In this document: positions 1 through 11,940 of the stretch, piece by piece | How the letters are laid out: each line of letters begins with the position of its first letter | How positions within the stretch are numbered: position 1 is the first letter of the stretch | Assembly: GCA_024138025.1 (NCBI GenBank) | Contig: JAMXBD010000066.1 | Coordinates: forward strand, 1,178,001-1,242,000 | Source: Combretum micranthum | Taxonomy: Eukaryota > Streptophyta > Magnoliopsida > Myrtales > Combretaceae | Length of the DNA stretch: 64,000 nt | Direction: 5' to 3' | Program-made: the position numbers and the translations under genes | The notes under the pieces: generated by a model | Seen by the model: only the letters and a program-made list of their open reading frames with translations | The model's database searches: none | Told to the model about the DNA's origin: nothing

Positions 1-1740
1 TTCTTTTTCATGGTATCTACTGTATTTATCTTCAATAAACATTTTTCTTTTCATTTTAATTCCCTTAAGCACACAGGGAAAAAAAATCTAATTTCTTTCT
101 AATTATTTTTCTTTACTAGTAGCTTTTTTTTTTTTTTAAATAAAGTTTTACTGCTAGTTCAATTGTGCTTCAATTTGGGCTGCTGTAAAAACTTGCCAAC
201 CGTGTGAGGAGTAGATATGTTAAATGAAATAAGAGTACTTCCACCCAAAGTTAGCTTCGCAGATTTTAATAAAATTATTTTAATAAAATTTTGAATTATA
301 CAGAATAAGCCCACCAACTTCACATAATGAGTCAAATGAACAAGTGTGCTATGTTTATCACATTTATTTGAAAACTTTTCGCCACCTGGCTTAATGGGAT
401 GGAATATGACTAATTTAGTGTAGATTTATGTTATTACAATGCTTAATTGGCAGGGAATAGTTTGGGATTTAAGTTAATCACACTACATGTTCATTTTGTC
501 AATTTTAGATTCTAGAAAATAAGTCCCATCCGAGCACTTAAATAAATAATAAACCCTTATTGGAAAAAGGAGAGAATGAAATAAAATGAGAGCACCAAGA
601 AGTAGTTTAAAATACTCTCTAATATTGGAGCCTAAGTTTTACAATCAAGATATTCACACGTAAATAACAATTTTCTATTCCCTGCCTATTTTACTCAAGA
701 AAATAAACGGGTCATTAGGGTTTCATTACAAAATCAGCTTAATTGCATCCTCTTAATAACTTAAGGAGCCCTATATATGTATTAGGCTTTTCTACTAAAA
801 TATAAATATATAGTTAAATTCGTGATGACAAAATGTTTTTTTTGAAGTTTCTGAAATAATTTAAAAAACGCGAGGGAAAATAAGTTGAATAATCCATGAA
901 AATGCATCTATGTGATTTAATGTTAATAATTTTAGAAAGCTTGTTTGTATAATCCATTTTTATTTTTAGTTTTAAATGTATGAACCAAACAATCTGAGAT
1001 ATCAAAAGTTGGGATGAAAGTATGGAAAGTGTGTATTTTTAAATTTCGATAATCTAGTGTCTAAATTTTTTAAAATTTCCAATTTGGTACTTTTTTATTT
1101 AATTTGATTTATTTTTGGATTATTTTAATATTTGATCACGTATTAATTTAAAAAATTATTTTTTTTATTTTTCTCAATTACTAAATTATTTTAAAATAAC
1201 AAAAAAAATTACGCTACCTATTTCCAACAGGCAACAAGCATATTTTTCATGCAATATGTGATTGTAACCAAGTTTATATCATTGAGAAATTTATAAGATA
1301 ATATTTTTATTCGAAAATAATATCTAGTACATATCTCTAACCATCTAATGGATAAAATTTAATGCGATCATAATTTGCAAAACCTATTCTCATTTCGTTT
1401 TGAAACGCAAGATTTGACTTGTCTAATGAAAAACTCTTATATAATATAATATTTTCTATGTTTTTGGTTCTATTCTTTCATTGATTTTTTAAATTTTGTG
1501 ATCATGTGCTGGCTATAAGGCGAGCAGGTAACCTATTATGGGGTATCCACTTGTACCTTACCTAGTCAAGTAAGTTTTCTATAAATATTAGTGGTCATAT
1601 GGTACTTTTTTTGTATAAATTTTTTGGAACCTATTTTTATAAGGTAAGATATAGGTATGGAGTCTTCATACCCTATACTTACCCCATAACATATACTCCA
1701 ATGAGATGCAATAATTTGGATCAGGTTCATTATTCATATA
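1..1740. other. AT-rich intergenic DNA, no gene seen
   Basis: The stretch is AT-rich, with many short A and T runs and no reading frame that resembles a protein I know. I found no splice-supported exon, RNA gene or element ends. It simply precedes the TRIM that begins at 1746. Confidence 0.6.
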
Positions 1741-1814
1741 GGTAATGTAATATCCCTCAAATATAAGATAGTGGAATTTTAATCATCGAGACACTTTTTG
1801 GTACAATAGCTTAG

Positions 1815-1893
1815 AGTTCATAAAAACTTTAAAGTAAAGCATGTTTAGTGAAAAATACCCTTAGGATGTGTGACTTTTTGGGAAGCAGGCACT
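1815..1893 (+). repeat. 5S rRNA-derived segment in TRIM LTR 1
   Basis: The order and spacing match plant 5S rRNA. A box-A-like stretch (about 1832-1849, aaagCATGTTTAGTG) is followed by a box-C-like stretch (TTAGGATGTGTGACTTTTTG, then GGAAG, about 1861-1886). In 5S genes the same parts read AAGCGTGCTTGGG and AGGATGGGTGACC..GGGAAGT. The copy is diverged and is not a 5S gene. In Cassandra elements this segment is thought to act as an internal Pol III promoter. Confidence 0.75.
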
Positions 1894-2488
1894 AAGAAAA
1901 AAACCATTCAACATTTTGCTAAAGTAGACAATAGCTCATTGGACCAAGTGTTGAATTGTTATAGACGGTATCAGAGCAGTTTACCAAGTGGAAGTAGGAC
2001 AGTTAAGTGCTAGACAAAGCAAAATATCTCAAAGTGGGATACCTCTTGAGCCAATATGAAGCACCTTTATTGTCCTTCTTATCTAGTGTGATTTTGAAAC
2101 TGTATAACTGATAAAAACATCAATTCTGCAAGTGTGGGAGAATGTAATATTCCCCAAATATATAAAATGGTGGAACTACAACCAAAGCAAATAATATCTC
2201 AGTTAATAAGGTTTTGGGTTGTAATGGGTGATATTTGAACAGTTCACCTGCTAGATGTGAAGAAGTTAAGTATTGGACAAAGTAAAGTACATCAGAGTAT
2301 GGATACCTTTTAAACCTCTATAGAGTACCTCTAGTGTTTTTCCTGTTTGGTAAGATTTTGGACCATTATAGCAAAACTAAAGAAGATGTCAATTTAGTGA
2401 GTGGAGAAGAATGTAATATTCCTCAAATATAAGGTGACCGAATCTTAATTATTGAGTCACTTTTCGATGTAAAGGCTTGCAGTTTATA

Positions 2489-2560
2489 AGAACTCTAACA
2501 CTAAGTATGTTTAGTGGAAAGCATTGTCAGAATGGGTGACCAATGGGAAAGTACCTGGTA
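2489..2560 (+). repeat. 5S rRNA-derived segment in TRIM LTR 3
   Basis: This is a better preserved copy than the one in LTR 1. AACTCTAACACTAAGTATG corresponds to the 5S AACTCCGAAGTTAAGCGTG, and AATGGGTGACCAATGGGAAA corresponds to AGGATGGGTGACCTCCTGGGAA. Both internal control boxes are recognisable in the right order and at the right spacing. Confidence 0.8.
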
Positions 2561-2644
2561 CTATGGACAAAACTGTGCAACATTTTGTCAAAGCAGATAA
2601 TACCTGAATAAGCAGAGTTTCAAGTTATTAATCGGTGCAGGTAA

Positions 2645-3298
2645 CTTTAATGGCGATTTATAATACTACATATGATTAGTAAATTTATATTAATTTTGAT
2701 TGAATTATGGAAATATTATTATTATAATATAAATTATCTGTGTGAAATAATCTATTGAGAAAGTAATCGTTACAAGAAATCTAGGCTTTAGATATAAAAT
2801 CCTATCTCTAATTATAAATTTTCATCATAAAAATCATCATTGTTAATTTTATTTATATAGATATAATTTATTTTGGGTTAAAAAAAAAACTTATTTTACT
2901 CATTTTTCAACCTAAAATTTTTATTTCTAATCACTAGTTTCTTACCCTGATTTACAGGTACTTGTTTGTCTTTTTTTTTTGGCCATCAGGAAATTGTTTG
3001 TGTCTTGATTTCTAAAGTAGTTACCTTGTGACCGTTAGTGGTGAATATGTCTACAACACGGAGCGCCTTCTCTTGTGCCCTTTTTTGTTTCTTTAGTTTG
3101 TTTTAAACCAAGGCTGGAAAAAGGTTTGGATGAAACGCATTTTCACCTAGAATTTAGATTTACCGATACTTGCAGCTCATTAACAGAATGTGTCATCATA
3201 TGTTTTTCTGTTCACGTAACTGCTTGTGTGTTATAAAGAAGCTAGTGGACACACCGGCCTTAATACCCAGCAACAGCAACACCCACCTTTTTTGTCTC
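2645..3298. other. Intergenic DNA upstream of the thaumatin-like gene
   Basis: This AT-rich flank holds the presumed promoter of the gene that starts at 3543. Apart from the TATA motif at its right edge I recognise no defined element. Confidence 0.5.
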
Positions 3299-3306
3299 TA
3301 TAAATA
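3299..3306 (+). promoter_or_regulatory. Candidate TATA box of the thaumatin-like gene
   Basis: TATAAATA lies about 240 bp upstream of the ATG at 3543. A start site near 3330 would give a leader of about 210 nt, rich in GAA and TCT triplets (3371-3390 and 3420-3440). It was chosen because it is a consensus TATA at a plausible distance; the start site itself is not visible in sequence. Confidence 0.5.
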
Positions 3307-3542
3307 CTCCACCTTTTGCTGCCACACTGACTATCACCTCTACTTCCGCTTCATTTCTTCCCTAAATAATAATAAGAAGAAGAAGAAGAAAGTGGGCATC
3401 CACCCACCCATCTCCAGCTCCTCCTCTTCTTCTTCTTATCACCTATATGTAATTATATTTGTATTTATTATAATTTACATACACATACTAATTATATAGA
3501 CATATTAAAATCATACTCTTTCTATTTTTTCTCCTTACATAA

Positions 3543-6457
3543 ATGCCTCAATTCCCATTACCGATTTCTCTCTTATCATTTGTATTATCCCATTTACTCA
3601 TACCAGGTAATTGTTAATTTTGTTTTAGTACTGCACCCTTTGTATCAAGTTTTATTTCATGTTATCAAACAGTATTGACATAATTAAGATGATAAGCTCA
3701 ACTTCAACATTCCATCTTTTAACTTTTCTCAATTAATAATTGAAATTATATTATGATTTTCTTTTATATAATTTCAATATTTTGTATAAATATTAACATT
3801 TTAGGAAGATAAATTAATAAATTAAAAAAAATAATAAATGGAGGGATGGATTTCATTCTATTTCACTTGGATCTTAATTTGACCGTTAGATGTATGAGAC
3901 CAGCCTTTTAATTAATTAATATAATTTACGTACAGGATTATGTACGACAACGTTCACAGTAGTAAACAAGTGCGAGTACACAGTATGGCCAGCCTTCCTA
4001 TCGAATGCAGGCAGGCCGCCTTTTCCTACCACGGGCTTCACGCTCCAAAAGGGCAAGTCTAAATCAATCGCCGCCCCCGCTTCTTGGGGTGGTCGCTTTT
4101 GGGGCAGGACCCACTGTACCCAAGACTACTCCACAAGCAATAACTTCACTTGCCTAACCGGCGACTGTCGCACAAACAGCCTCGAATGCTCCGGTAACGG
4201 TGCCACACCACCCGCCACCTTGGCTGAAATCACTCTCGGCGGCTATGGTGGTCTTGATTTTTTCGACGTCAGCCTCGTTGATGGCTACAACCTACCGATG
4301 TTGATAGTGCCGCAAGGCGGTACCGGGCAGAATTGTACTAGTATTGGGTGCGTGGCGGATCTCAACAGCGCGTGTCCCTCAGCTCTCAGGGTGACGAGTG
4401 CCGGTGATTCCAAGAATATCGCTTGCAACAGCGCGTGTAACGCGTTTAATCAGCCTCAGTACTGTTGTAGTGGCGCGTATAATTCACCACAGGTGTGTAA
4501 GCCGTCGTCGTACTCGGAAGTGTTTAAGAGCGCGTGCCCGCAAGCTTACAGCTATGCGTATGATGACAGGACCAGCACTTTCACATGCGCCAACGCGGAC
4601 TATATTATCACCTTCTGCCCATCTCCAAGCACCAGGTAAAATTACTCTTTTGTCCTCCAACAGATTTTGTTATTATAACTTTATATTTGTTGATAATGTG
4701 GTTCTCATTTCAACATTATCCTATTTAGGCATTAAAGATATCCAAAGTAGACGGGAAAAAGAAAGTTTAAGAAAATACCAACACTCATTTTATGTTATTT
4801 ATACGAAATTTGCTATAATTCTGGTAATGGAATTTTTCGGTTATAATTTGATTATTTAAAAATTTTATTAATTAATTTTCATAGTTATATTAACAATTGA
4901 ATAGTAGATTAGATTATCTGATACAAAATTTTATATGAGAAAAATTTAGTATAAGAAAGGTGCTTTTTAAGTAGAAAAATTGTTGAAAAGTTCCCATTCC
5001 AATCATGCTTTTAGTATAGTAATGAACTATATGATAATTTTGCTACCACGATTATTAGATATATCAAAACTTTATATTATATTATATCATATATACTAAA
5101 CACTTGGCAATGATGATAACTCCCTTTTCCCAAATCATTACCTATTATTTTACAATCTTCACTATCATTACGAATGGATGGATATTTGCTAGTCTTATCA
5201 AGCAATCAGACTAATATTCTTGTTAATAATCACATATCACGTGTTGAATAAATTTAAAAAAAAATTCTAAAATAAAGTCTTTATAATACGCGGAAAGTGT
5301 TCATTCATTGAGAAAGAGCGAAAACAGCATCTCCAGAATGGCGAACATCCATCCACTAGGAATTCACCACTTAAATGCCATTGACATTTCGCTTTTGTGA
5401 GTGGTTCGTCACTTGAAAGTTTTCCCCTCTTTCAACAAGTAATTGCCTAATTTCCTTGGTTTTCCGCGTTGCTTTGAAGGCGAAACCTAACTATTTACGG
5501 CTCTTGTGTACTTTTAGTGATTGCTCTCCCTTGCTTTTATCATAAAGCATGGAAGCTACAATTCATTCTCAACGCATGCCATTTGCCGCCACCCATTGAT
5601 CCCTTGGAAGTTAGATATTATGCTGTAGTTGAACCGTCTAAAACTCAATTTCATCATTTCATTATAACATTCAAATCTCAATAATAATTATCAAAAGTTA
5701 GATATTATGCTGTAGTTGAACCGTCTAAAACTCAATTTCATCATTTCATTATAACATTCAAATCTCAATAATAATTATCAAAAACAGTGGGTCTATACTC
5801 AATTTAGAGGCCAAATACGATGTATCTAAATCGAATGACCCAATTCAATAACACAATCAAAATAAATCTCTACTATGGATCTTGATTTATATAAATTTGC
5901 AACAAAAGACCATAATATAATGGGGTTTTGGTTTAATTGGGACATAATTCCTAGGCCAAACCTTGTTTGTTTTTAATTTCTAGAATTTGATATGGTGAAC
6001 AATATTAAAAATGGTTAGGTTTTGTTAAGGAGAGTCCAACATCAGCCACAACTCTCAACAATGGATGTTTACCACAAATTTTAATCACTATTAAAGTAAA
6101 CCCTTGTACTAATCATGGATAATATAGTTAATGATTCTGTGATGTTTAAAGTTTGATTAATTTATTCCCATGGATAAGGTGATTCATGGTTTAATAGTTT
6201 CCAAAATTAAAATACCAACAAGGCGTTATTTTAATTATTGCAGCCAAAAGTCATCTTCCTCACAAGATGAAGCCCCAGAGGGTACTGCAAGCTCACAACC
6301 AGCAGTAGACAACATCACAATGGTGTATGAAGGCGCTTTAGATGCAAGTGATGCAACATCACCCTCCACTAGGCGTGCCCACCAGTTGGCATCCAATGCA
6401 ATCGTGGCTTTAATCACCGTACACGTGTCCACTTGGTGGTTTTCACACATCATCTAA
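3543..6457 (+). CDS. Thaumatin-like protein (PR-5 family), GPI-anchored TLP type
   Basis: Three exons, 3543-3606, 3936-4635 and 6244-6457, join in frame through GT-AG introns to give about 325 residues. Exon 1 encodes a hydrophobic secretion signal (MPQFPLPISLLSFVLSHLLI). Exon 2 carries the thaumatin fold: 16 cysteines after the signal, the FTCLTGDC signature segment, and the R-E-D-D-D acidic-cleft residues (Arg in WGRTHC, Glu in LAEITL, Asp in LDFFDV and VDGYN, Asp in YAYDD). The domain ends YIITFCPSPS. The CAG|GTAAAA donor skips the in-frame TAA at 4637 and leads to exon 3. That exon encodes a Ser/Pro-rich linker, the family motif TMVYEGALD and a hydrophobic C-terminus, as in GPI-anchored apoplastic TLPs. 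Family members act in the cell wall and apoplast in defence and stress. If the donor were not used, a 257-residue soluble form would result. Confidence 0.9.
5610..5783. repeat. Perfect 87-bp tandem duplication in TLP intron 2
   Basis: Two adjacent copies, 5610-5696 and 5697-5783, are identical as far as I can read. They lie inside the 1608-bp second intron of the thaumatin-like gene, away from both splice sites. Complete identity points to a recent slippage or unequal-exchange event. Confidence 0.9.
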
Positions 6458-8584
6458 ATCACAATCTATTTTATTGAAAAAATTATACAATGGGAAATAT
6501 ATATTTAGTTATTAAATATAATATTCTTTTGGAAAATGCCTAACTTTTTTTTTAATAAAAGGAGCTAACTTTTACGTGTAGAAAGGTAGGCCCACGAGAT
6601 GCTAAATAAAAGCTTATCCTAAAGCCCAAAAAGGGATGTCAACGTCGTGATCTCTTGGGCCCACTGTTTTTTCTTAATTGGTTATTTTCAACGTGCGTGG
6701 GCCCTTTGGGCTTAATCAAGTTTGCAAATGATGGTGTGGTGATGACTCATGATGGAAAAGCCTACCTTCCTCGATTTTGACGGGGAATATATAATATTAT
6801 GGACAAAACCTCCACCCCGTTTCAAATCACGTCTGTCTTCGTCTTAAGAAAATATCAAGTTTGATGTCAAAATTTTAAGTAAAATTTCAATTTGGTATCT
6901 AAATTTTGATATAATCAATTTAATATGCAGTTAATCTTTTCGTTATTATACTTACTATCTTATCAACACTGTTTACTTGATTTTTTAACATGGATAAAAT
7001 ATGCTAAATAGTATTATGAGAAGGAATAAAAAATTCAATGATGTGCTACCTCTTTCAAGTAAACAAACAAAATAAATAGTATTAAGTAGATAGCAAAAAT
7101 AGTTATAGAAAATTTGATTGGGTATTGAATTGACCAAATAGAATTTTTGTACAAAGTTCAAATATGAAGTTTGAAATTTATTTAGTCATTATTCAGGATT
7201 TAGATAATAAATAATAACGGAATGTGCCGTATTTTTTCTATATAGCAATATATAATTGGAAATACAGATAGTAAAAGGAGAAAAAAAAAAAAAGGGAAAA
7301 CTTAGGCAATATATGTTATGGAGATGGGATGTCTGAACCAAAGACAGCATGTCATGTGTCCGTGGTTGAAGGAGAATTAAATGGCACCTTGGTTGGTTGT
7401 GCAATTATTTTTTTCCATAATGCATGTGGATTGTGGGGATGTACATGTATCGATTTGGCATGACCTTTCAAATAAGAAAAAAGAAATAGAGAAAAAGGAA
7501 AAGGAAAGAAAGAAAGAATTGACTTCAATGGATATTCTATAGTAAAATTGATTTGAATGTAGCTATCATATTTGGGGTGTTTGAAAACAATGTAATATCA
7601 AATTATTAAATTTGCCAGTATTTGTTAGTCTTTGATACGTGGAATTGAGGAATAGTCTTTATTTTATGGTAAAAAACTAAAAATCAAATCAGGTATCAGT
7701 GCAAAAACAACTTTTCTTTCCAATAGTTTATTTATTTTGGTAGCATTCTTAGTAGATTGGCACTATTAAATCTGGATGAGCTTAGAGCTATATAGTTTAT
7801 GTGAACCTTGCTATATATCCTTGACTTCCAATTATATATATATATATATAAATTTTATATGGTTTTCTTGTGCTCACAAGTCTCACTTATATAATGCCAC
7901 AAACAATGAATTATAAATGCATAACTAATTTTTTTAGTTTTTCAACCGTACATGATTACATATTCATTGGAGAAGAGGTGAAAACACAAAATTAAAATGG
8001 AGACACTTATATCTAATATTATATATATTATATATATATATATATATATATGAGTCCATAGAAATTGACATCACCGACATAATTGATAACAAATTCTTCC
8101 TTTTTTTTTTTTAACATGGACTATTTATTTAGGTGAACCACTGATATGAGGTGTGCTGTTGGAATCCGACAAGTCCTCAAATCCTTAGTCAAAGAGATGA
8201 TTTAGTAGGCTTTTGAAAACAATGATAGGATAACCATGTTCTCGCATGGTTATTGGGTGCCAAAGTAGAAGTCGTACATTGGTGGGCGAAATTGTTAGGG
8301 GTAGCATCAAAGTTACTATCTAATTGAATTTTTTTTTTTCTTTCCAAATTTATTGTCTTACCTAAACGATACTTTTTTACCAATGAACATTTGCCACAAT
8401 TTTTTTTTTTAAATATGATATATGTAGTAAATTCAATAAGTAAATGACTTTTAACAACTTCAAACTTTAAGTATGAAATATTAATAACGGACATAAAATT
8501 TAAATAATAAAATTAACATTGTCTCTATTTATTAAAAGTATAAGTTACATGAAAGTATCAATATTCTGGGTAAATCTATTTTAA
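6458..8584. other. Intergenic DNA with TA microsatellites
   Basis: No gene is seen. The region holds the 3' flank of the thaumatin-like gene and two (TA)n tracts, near 7832-7851 and 8015-8051. The short open frames here are low-complexity and have no recognisable homology. Confidence 0.6.
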
Positions 8585-8647
8585 GGAAAAGTACATATTT
8601 AGTTTCTTACATTTCACTATTTTTCTATTTGAGCCCTAAACTTATTT

Positions 8648-9075
8648 TTATTTCTATTTGAGTCATTAATCTTTGCAAAAGCTTACAAATAATGATTTTG
8701 TTAATGCCATTATTTTTTTTTTCATTAAGTTTTAACAATTGGCATATTTCGTTCGTTGGACTAAGTTAAGATAAATTTAAATAAAACAATAAAAAAATAG
8801 TTAATTATTCCGAAAATTAATTAGAAATTGTAAAAATTAAAATGAAAGAAATAGAATTTTTTTTATATTTCTATTTGAGTCATTAATCTTTGCAAAAGCT
8901 CACAAACAATGATTTTATTGACGTCATTATTAACAATTGGCATATTTTCGTTTGTTGGAAAATATTAATTCAAATCAATTAAACTAAATTAAGATAAATT
9001 TAATAAAACAATTAAAAATAACTAATTATTCTAAAAATTAATTTGAAATTGTAAAACTTAAAACGAAAGAAATAG
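8648..9075. repeat. Direct tandem duplication within the left arm
   Basis: Two diverged copies of about 210 bp, 8648-8863 and 8868-9075, each begin with TTTCTATTTGAGTCATTAAT and end with GAAAGAAATAGAA. The right arm has a single copy, so the duplication arose in the left arm alone. Confidence 0.75.
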
Positions 9076-9347
9076 AAAAATTATATAAAAGAAAAAAACA
9101 AAATAGGAATATGTTTGACAAACAACTACCACTACCAATAGTTTTGGTCCTACTCCTCTTCGACTTCCCTCCACTTGCCACTCGCAATAAATTCCCTCTC
9201 TCTTTTTCCATTTTCTTTAAACCCAGTTGTTTACTATGCTCTTAGTGGAACTAAAAAGAAAAAGAAAAAGAAATTAAAAATGATAAAAATATGGACAACC
9301 TCATTACAACATATATAAATTATTCTCCTTTCGTTAGAAGAATTACT

Positions 9348-9571
9348 AGACAAACAGGTTGAATATGAAATTGTGTTTTCACATCTATTCATCTCTTTAC
9401 TAGGAAAGGGTTTATATACAAGTGCTTGTATTGTCACTTAGGAAACAAATAAAAAAAATTGATCTAATTACAAGGAATCTTTTTATTACGATAAATTAGC
9501 AAATCACCTTTAATTAGCAAATCAAGTGATAAACTAAATCTTCTATAATTAAGCTTTAATTAATGCTAACA
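9348..9571 (-). repeat. 3' LTR of copia 1
   Basis: 224 bp, homologous throughout to 21278-21500. In plus-strand reading the left terminus is AGACAAACAGG where the other LTR has TGACAAATAGG, so the terminal TG/CA pair has mutated here. The right edge, GCTAACA, matches the other copy. Confidence 0.85.
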
Positions 9572-9584
9572 CTCCCCTTTAAGT

Positions 9585-11940
9585 TGGTGCTTAGATATCT
9601 TTGCATGCCCAACTAGTCTAGTGATTTGGAGAATACTCTACTTGAGACAACTTTGGTTAAGATATCAACTAATTGGTCTTTAGACTTTATGAATGGCACT
9701 TCAATAATTTGAGCTTCTAAATTTTCTTTAATACAGTGTCTATCTACTCTTATGTCCTTTGTGCGATCGTGTTGTATAGGGTTATGGGCTATTACAATCG
9801 CAGCTTTATTATCACATTAGAGTGGCATAGCACACGTAGGTTGTAGACCCAATGTTGCATTATAGATTTCACCCATAATAACTCACATATTCCTTGAACC
9901 ATTGCTTTGTACTCTGCTTCAACACTTGATCTAGATACAACTTTCTGCTTTCTACTTCTCCAAGTGATAAGGTTATTACCAACAAAGTTGAAATAACCTG
10001 AAGTAGAGCATCTTTTGGTATCATCTTTTGCCTAATCAGAATTTGTGTGCCCTTTTAATATTAAAGTGATCATTCTTAGTAAACATAATCCCTTTCCCTA
10101 GAGAATTCTTTAGATACCATAAAATTTTATTCACAGCATTCACATGACTTTCACTCGTAGCACGCATAAATTGACTAACAACACTAGTAGAATAGGTTAT
10201 ATTTTATCTTGTATGAGATAAATGAATCAATATTCCCATTAACTGTTAGTATCTCCCCTTATTAGCAGAATATAACTTGAATTTTCGTGCAACTTATGGT
10301 TTTGTTCAATTGGAGTATCAACTGGTTTGTAATCGAGCATTCCTGTCTTAGTTAACAAATCTACCACATATTTTATTTGAGAAAGGAATATACCCTGTTT
10401 TGGATGAACCACTTATATGCCAAGAAAATACTTTAATTCACCAAGTTCTTTCATCTCAAATTTAGTTGATAAGTATTATTTCAAGCTTCTAATCTCAATC
10501 TGATCATTGCCAATTAGAATCATATCATCCACATAGATTATTAGAGCAGTTACCTTGTCTGTGTTGTGTTTTAGGAAGAACGTATGATTCAAGTTACTCT
10601 GCCTATACCCAAAGTTCCTCATTGCCAGTAAAAATCTTCCAAACTAAGCTCGAGGAGATTGTTTTAACTTGTACAATGCTCTTTTTAGCTTGCATACAAT
10701 TTTTGTCTTCTCCATAACATCAGATGAATAACCCATGTTAACTTTTTCTTGAAGTTCTGAGATACCCGGTGGAAGATCCATGTACACCTTTTCTTTGAGT
10801 TCTCCATAAAGGAAAGCATTTTCCACATCAAATTGTAGCAGCAGCCAATTTTGATTTGTAGCCACAGAAAGTAGCACTCGTATGGGTAGCTTTAGTATTA
10901 GGAATCTCATTTCTTTAGATAGTAGGAAGTGATGTAGCCATAATAGGAATGTCATTAGTATGGCTATTCTCTTCTACAAGACCATCATGAGGAGAGTCAT
11001 CGGTTGAGAAATATGCCAAATCCTCATTGAAAGTAACACCCATAATGATGTACATCTTCCGAGTAGGTGGGTAATAACATTTATATCCCTTTTGGTGAGA
11101 AGCATATACTACAAACATGCATTTAATAGCTCATTATGACAACTTATCTCGTTGGTGAGAATATAGATGGACATATGCAACACAGCTAAACCCTTTAGGA
11201 GGAAGATTAAAAACCAGTAGCATATCATTTATCTTTTTAGTGAGAACCTGAAGAGGAGTTTTAAATGCTAGGGCATTTGAAGGTACATGGTTAATGACAT
11301 ACACAGCAGATAATAAGACATCACCCACATATATTTGGGAATATTTCATTCCAATAAGAATGCTCGAGTAACCTCTAGAAGTTAGTGATTACGTCTTTCA
11401 ACAACACTGTTCTGCTGTGATGTGTTGGCACATGAAGTTTGATGGATTATCCCTTGTGATTGAAAGAAATTAGCAAGATCATTATTGAGGTATTTACCTC
11501 TGTTATCTGAATGTAATACTTTGATTGTTGTAAAGAATTGATTTTGGATTATAGTACAAAATTGTTTAACAACATGGTTCACATCACTCTTATGCTTGAG
11601 TAAATAAACCCATGTAATTTGAGTACAATCATCAATAAAGGTAATAAACCATCTCATACCACCTGAAGTAAAATGTTGAGAGGGACCCCATACATCTAAA
11701 TGAATTAAAGAAAATGGCATCGAGGATTTATTATCACTTTTTGGAAATACATTATGGTGGCTTTTAGCTAAGACACAAGTCTCACAAGTAGAACATTTTA
11801 ACTCAGATTTACAAGACTCAAACAAAGTAAGCAGAATATGCTTTAAATAACCAAACGATGAATGTCCTATGCGTTGATGCCATAAGTAAATCTGCTTCTC
11901 ATTTTCCAATGCCATTTTACTTGTGTGATTTGCTACAATA
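9585..11940 (-). pseudogene. copia 1 pol remnant: integrase, RT, RNase H
   Basis: Reading leftward from 11940: GAG-pre-integrase (IYLWHQRIGHSSFGYLKH), the integrase core with DVWGP, IDDCT, HSDNRGKY and the ERRNH glutamate, then integrase C-terminus (11134-11349). RT follows with QFDVENAFLYGELKEKVYM (about 10780-10850) and YVDD (about 10530). The RNase H end is near 9590-9830. Several frameshifts and stops break it into short frames. Its 5' part is cut off at 11940, exactly where the nested copia element begins; protease and gag continue beyond 20020. Confidence 0.85.

Larger units (their letters stand above)
1741..2644 (+). mobile_element. Cassandra-like TRIM, tandem LTR-INT-LTR-INT-LTR
   Basis: Three LTR copies start with TGTAATATYCC at 1746, 2143 and 2412. 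The first is followed by a primer-binding site for initiator-Met tRNA (GGTATCAGAGC, 1967-1977). A purine tract lies just before LTR 2 (about 2131-2142) and before LTR 3 (2401-2411). The two internal regions (about 1978-2142 and 2240-2411) are homologous and non-coding. The middle LTR lacks roughly 140 bp, including the 5S-like part. The array runs from TG at 1746 to CA at 2639 and is flanked by a perfect 5-bp duplication, GGTAA (1741-1745 and 2640-2644), which marks it as one integrated unit. The 5S rRNA similarity in LTRs 1 and 3 is the hallmark of Cassandra elements. There is no coding capacity, so it depends on other elements to move. Confidence 0.85.

Noticed and set aside
1815..2560. Functional 5S rRNA genes
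   Set aside because: The similarity covers only the promoter-like middle of 5S, is diverged, and lies within LTRs bounded by target duplications.
3170..3499. 109-codon open frame upstream of the thaumatin-like gene
   Set aside because: It covers the TATA box and the leader and ends in low-complexity Lys and Ser runs made by GAA and TCT triplets; no protein character.
4398..4859. 153-codon frame overlapping exon 2 of the thaumatin-like gene
   Set aside because: It is a shifted frame over the GC-richer exon. The 16-cysteine frame is the real one.
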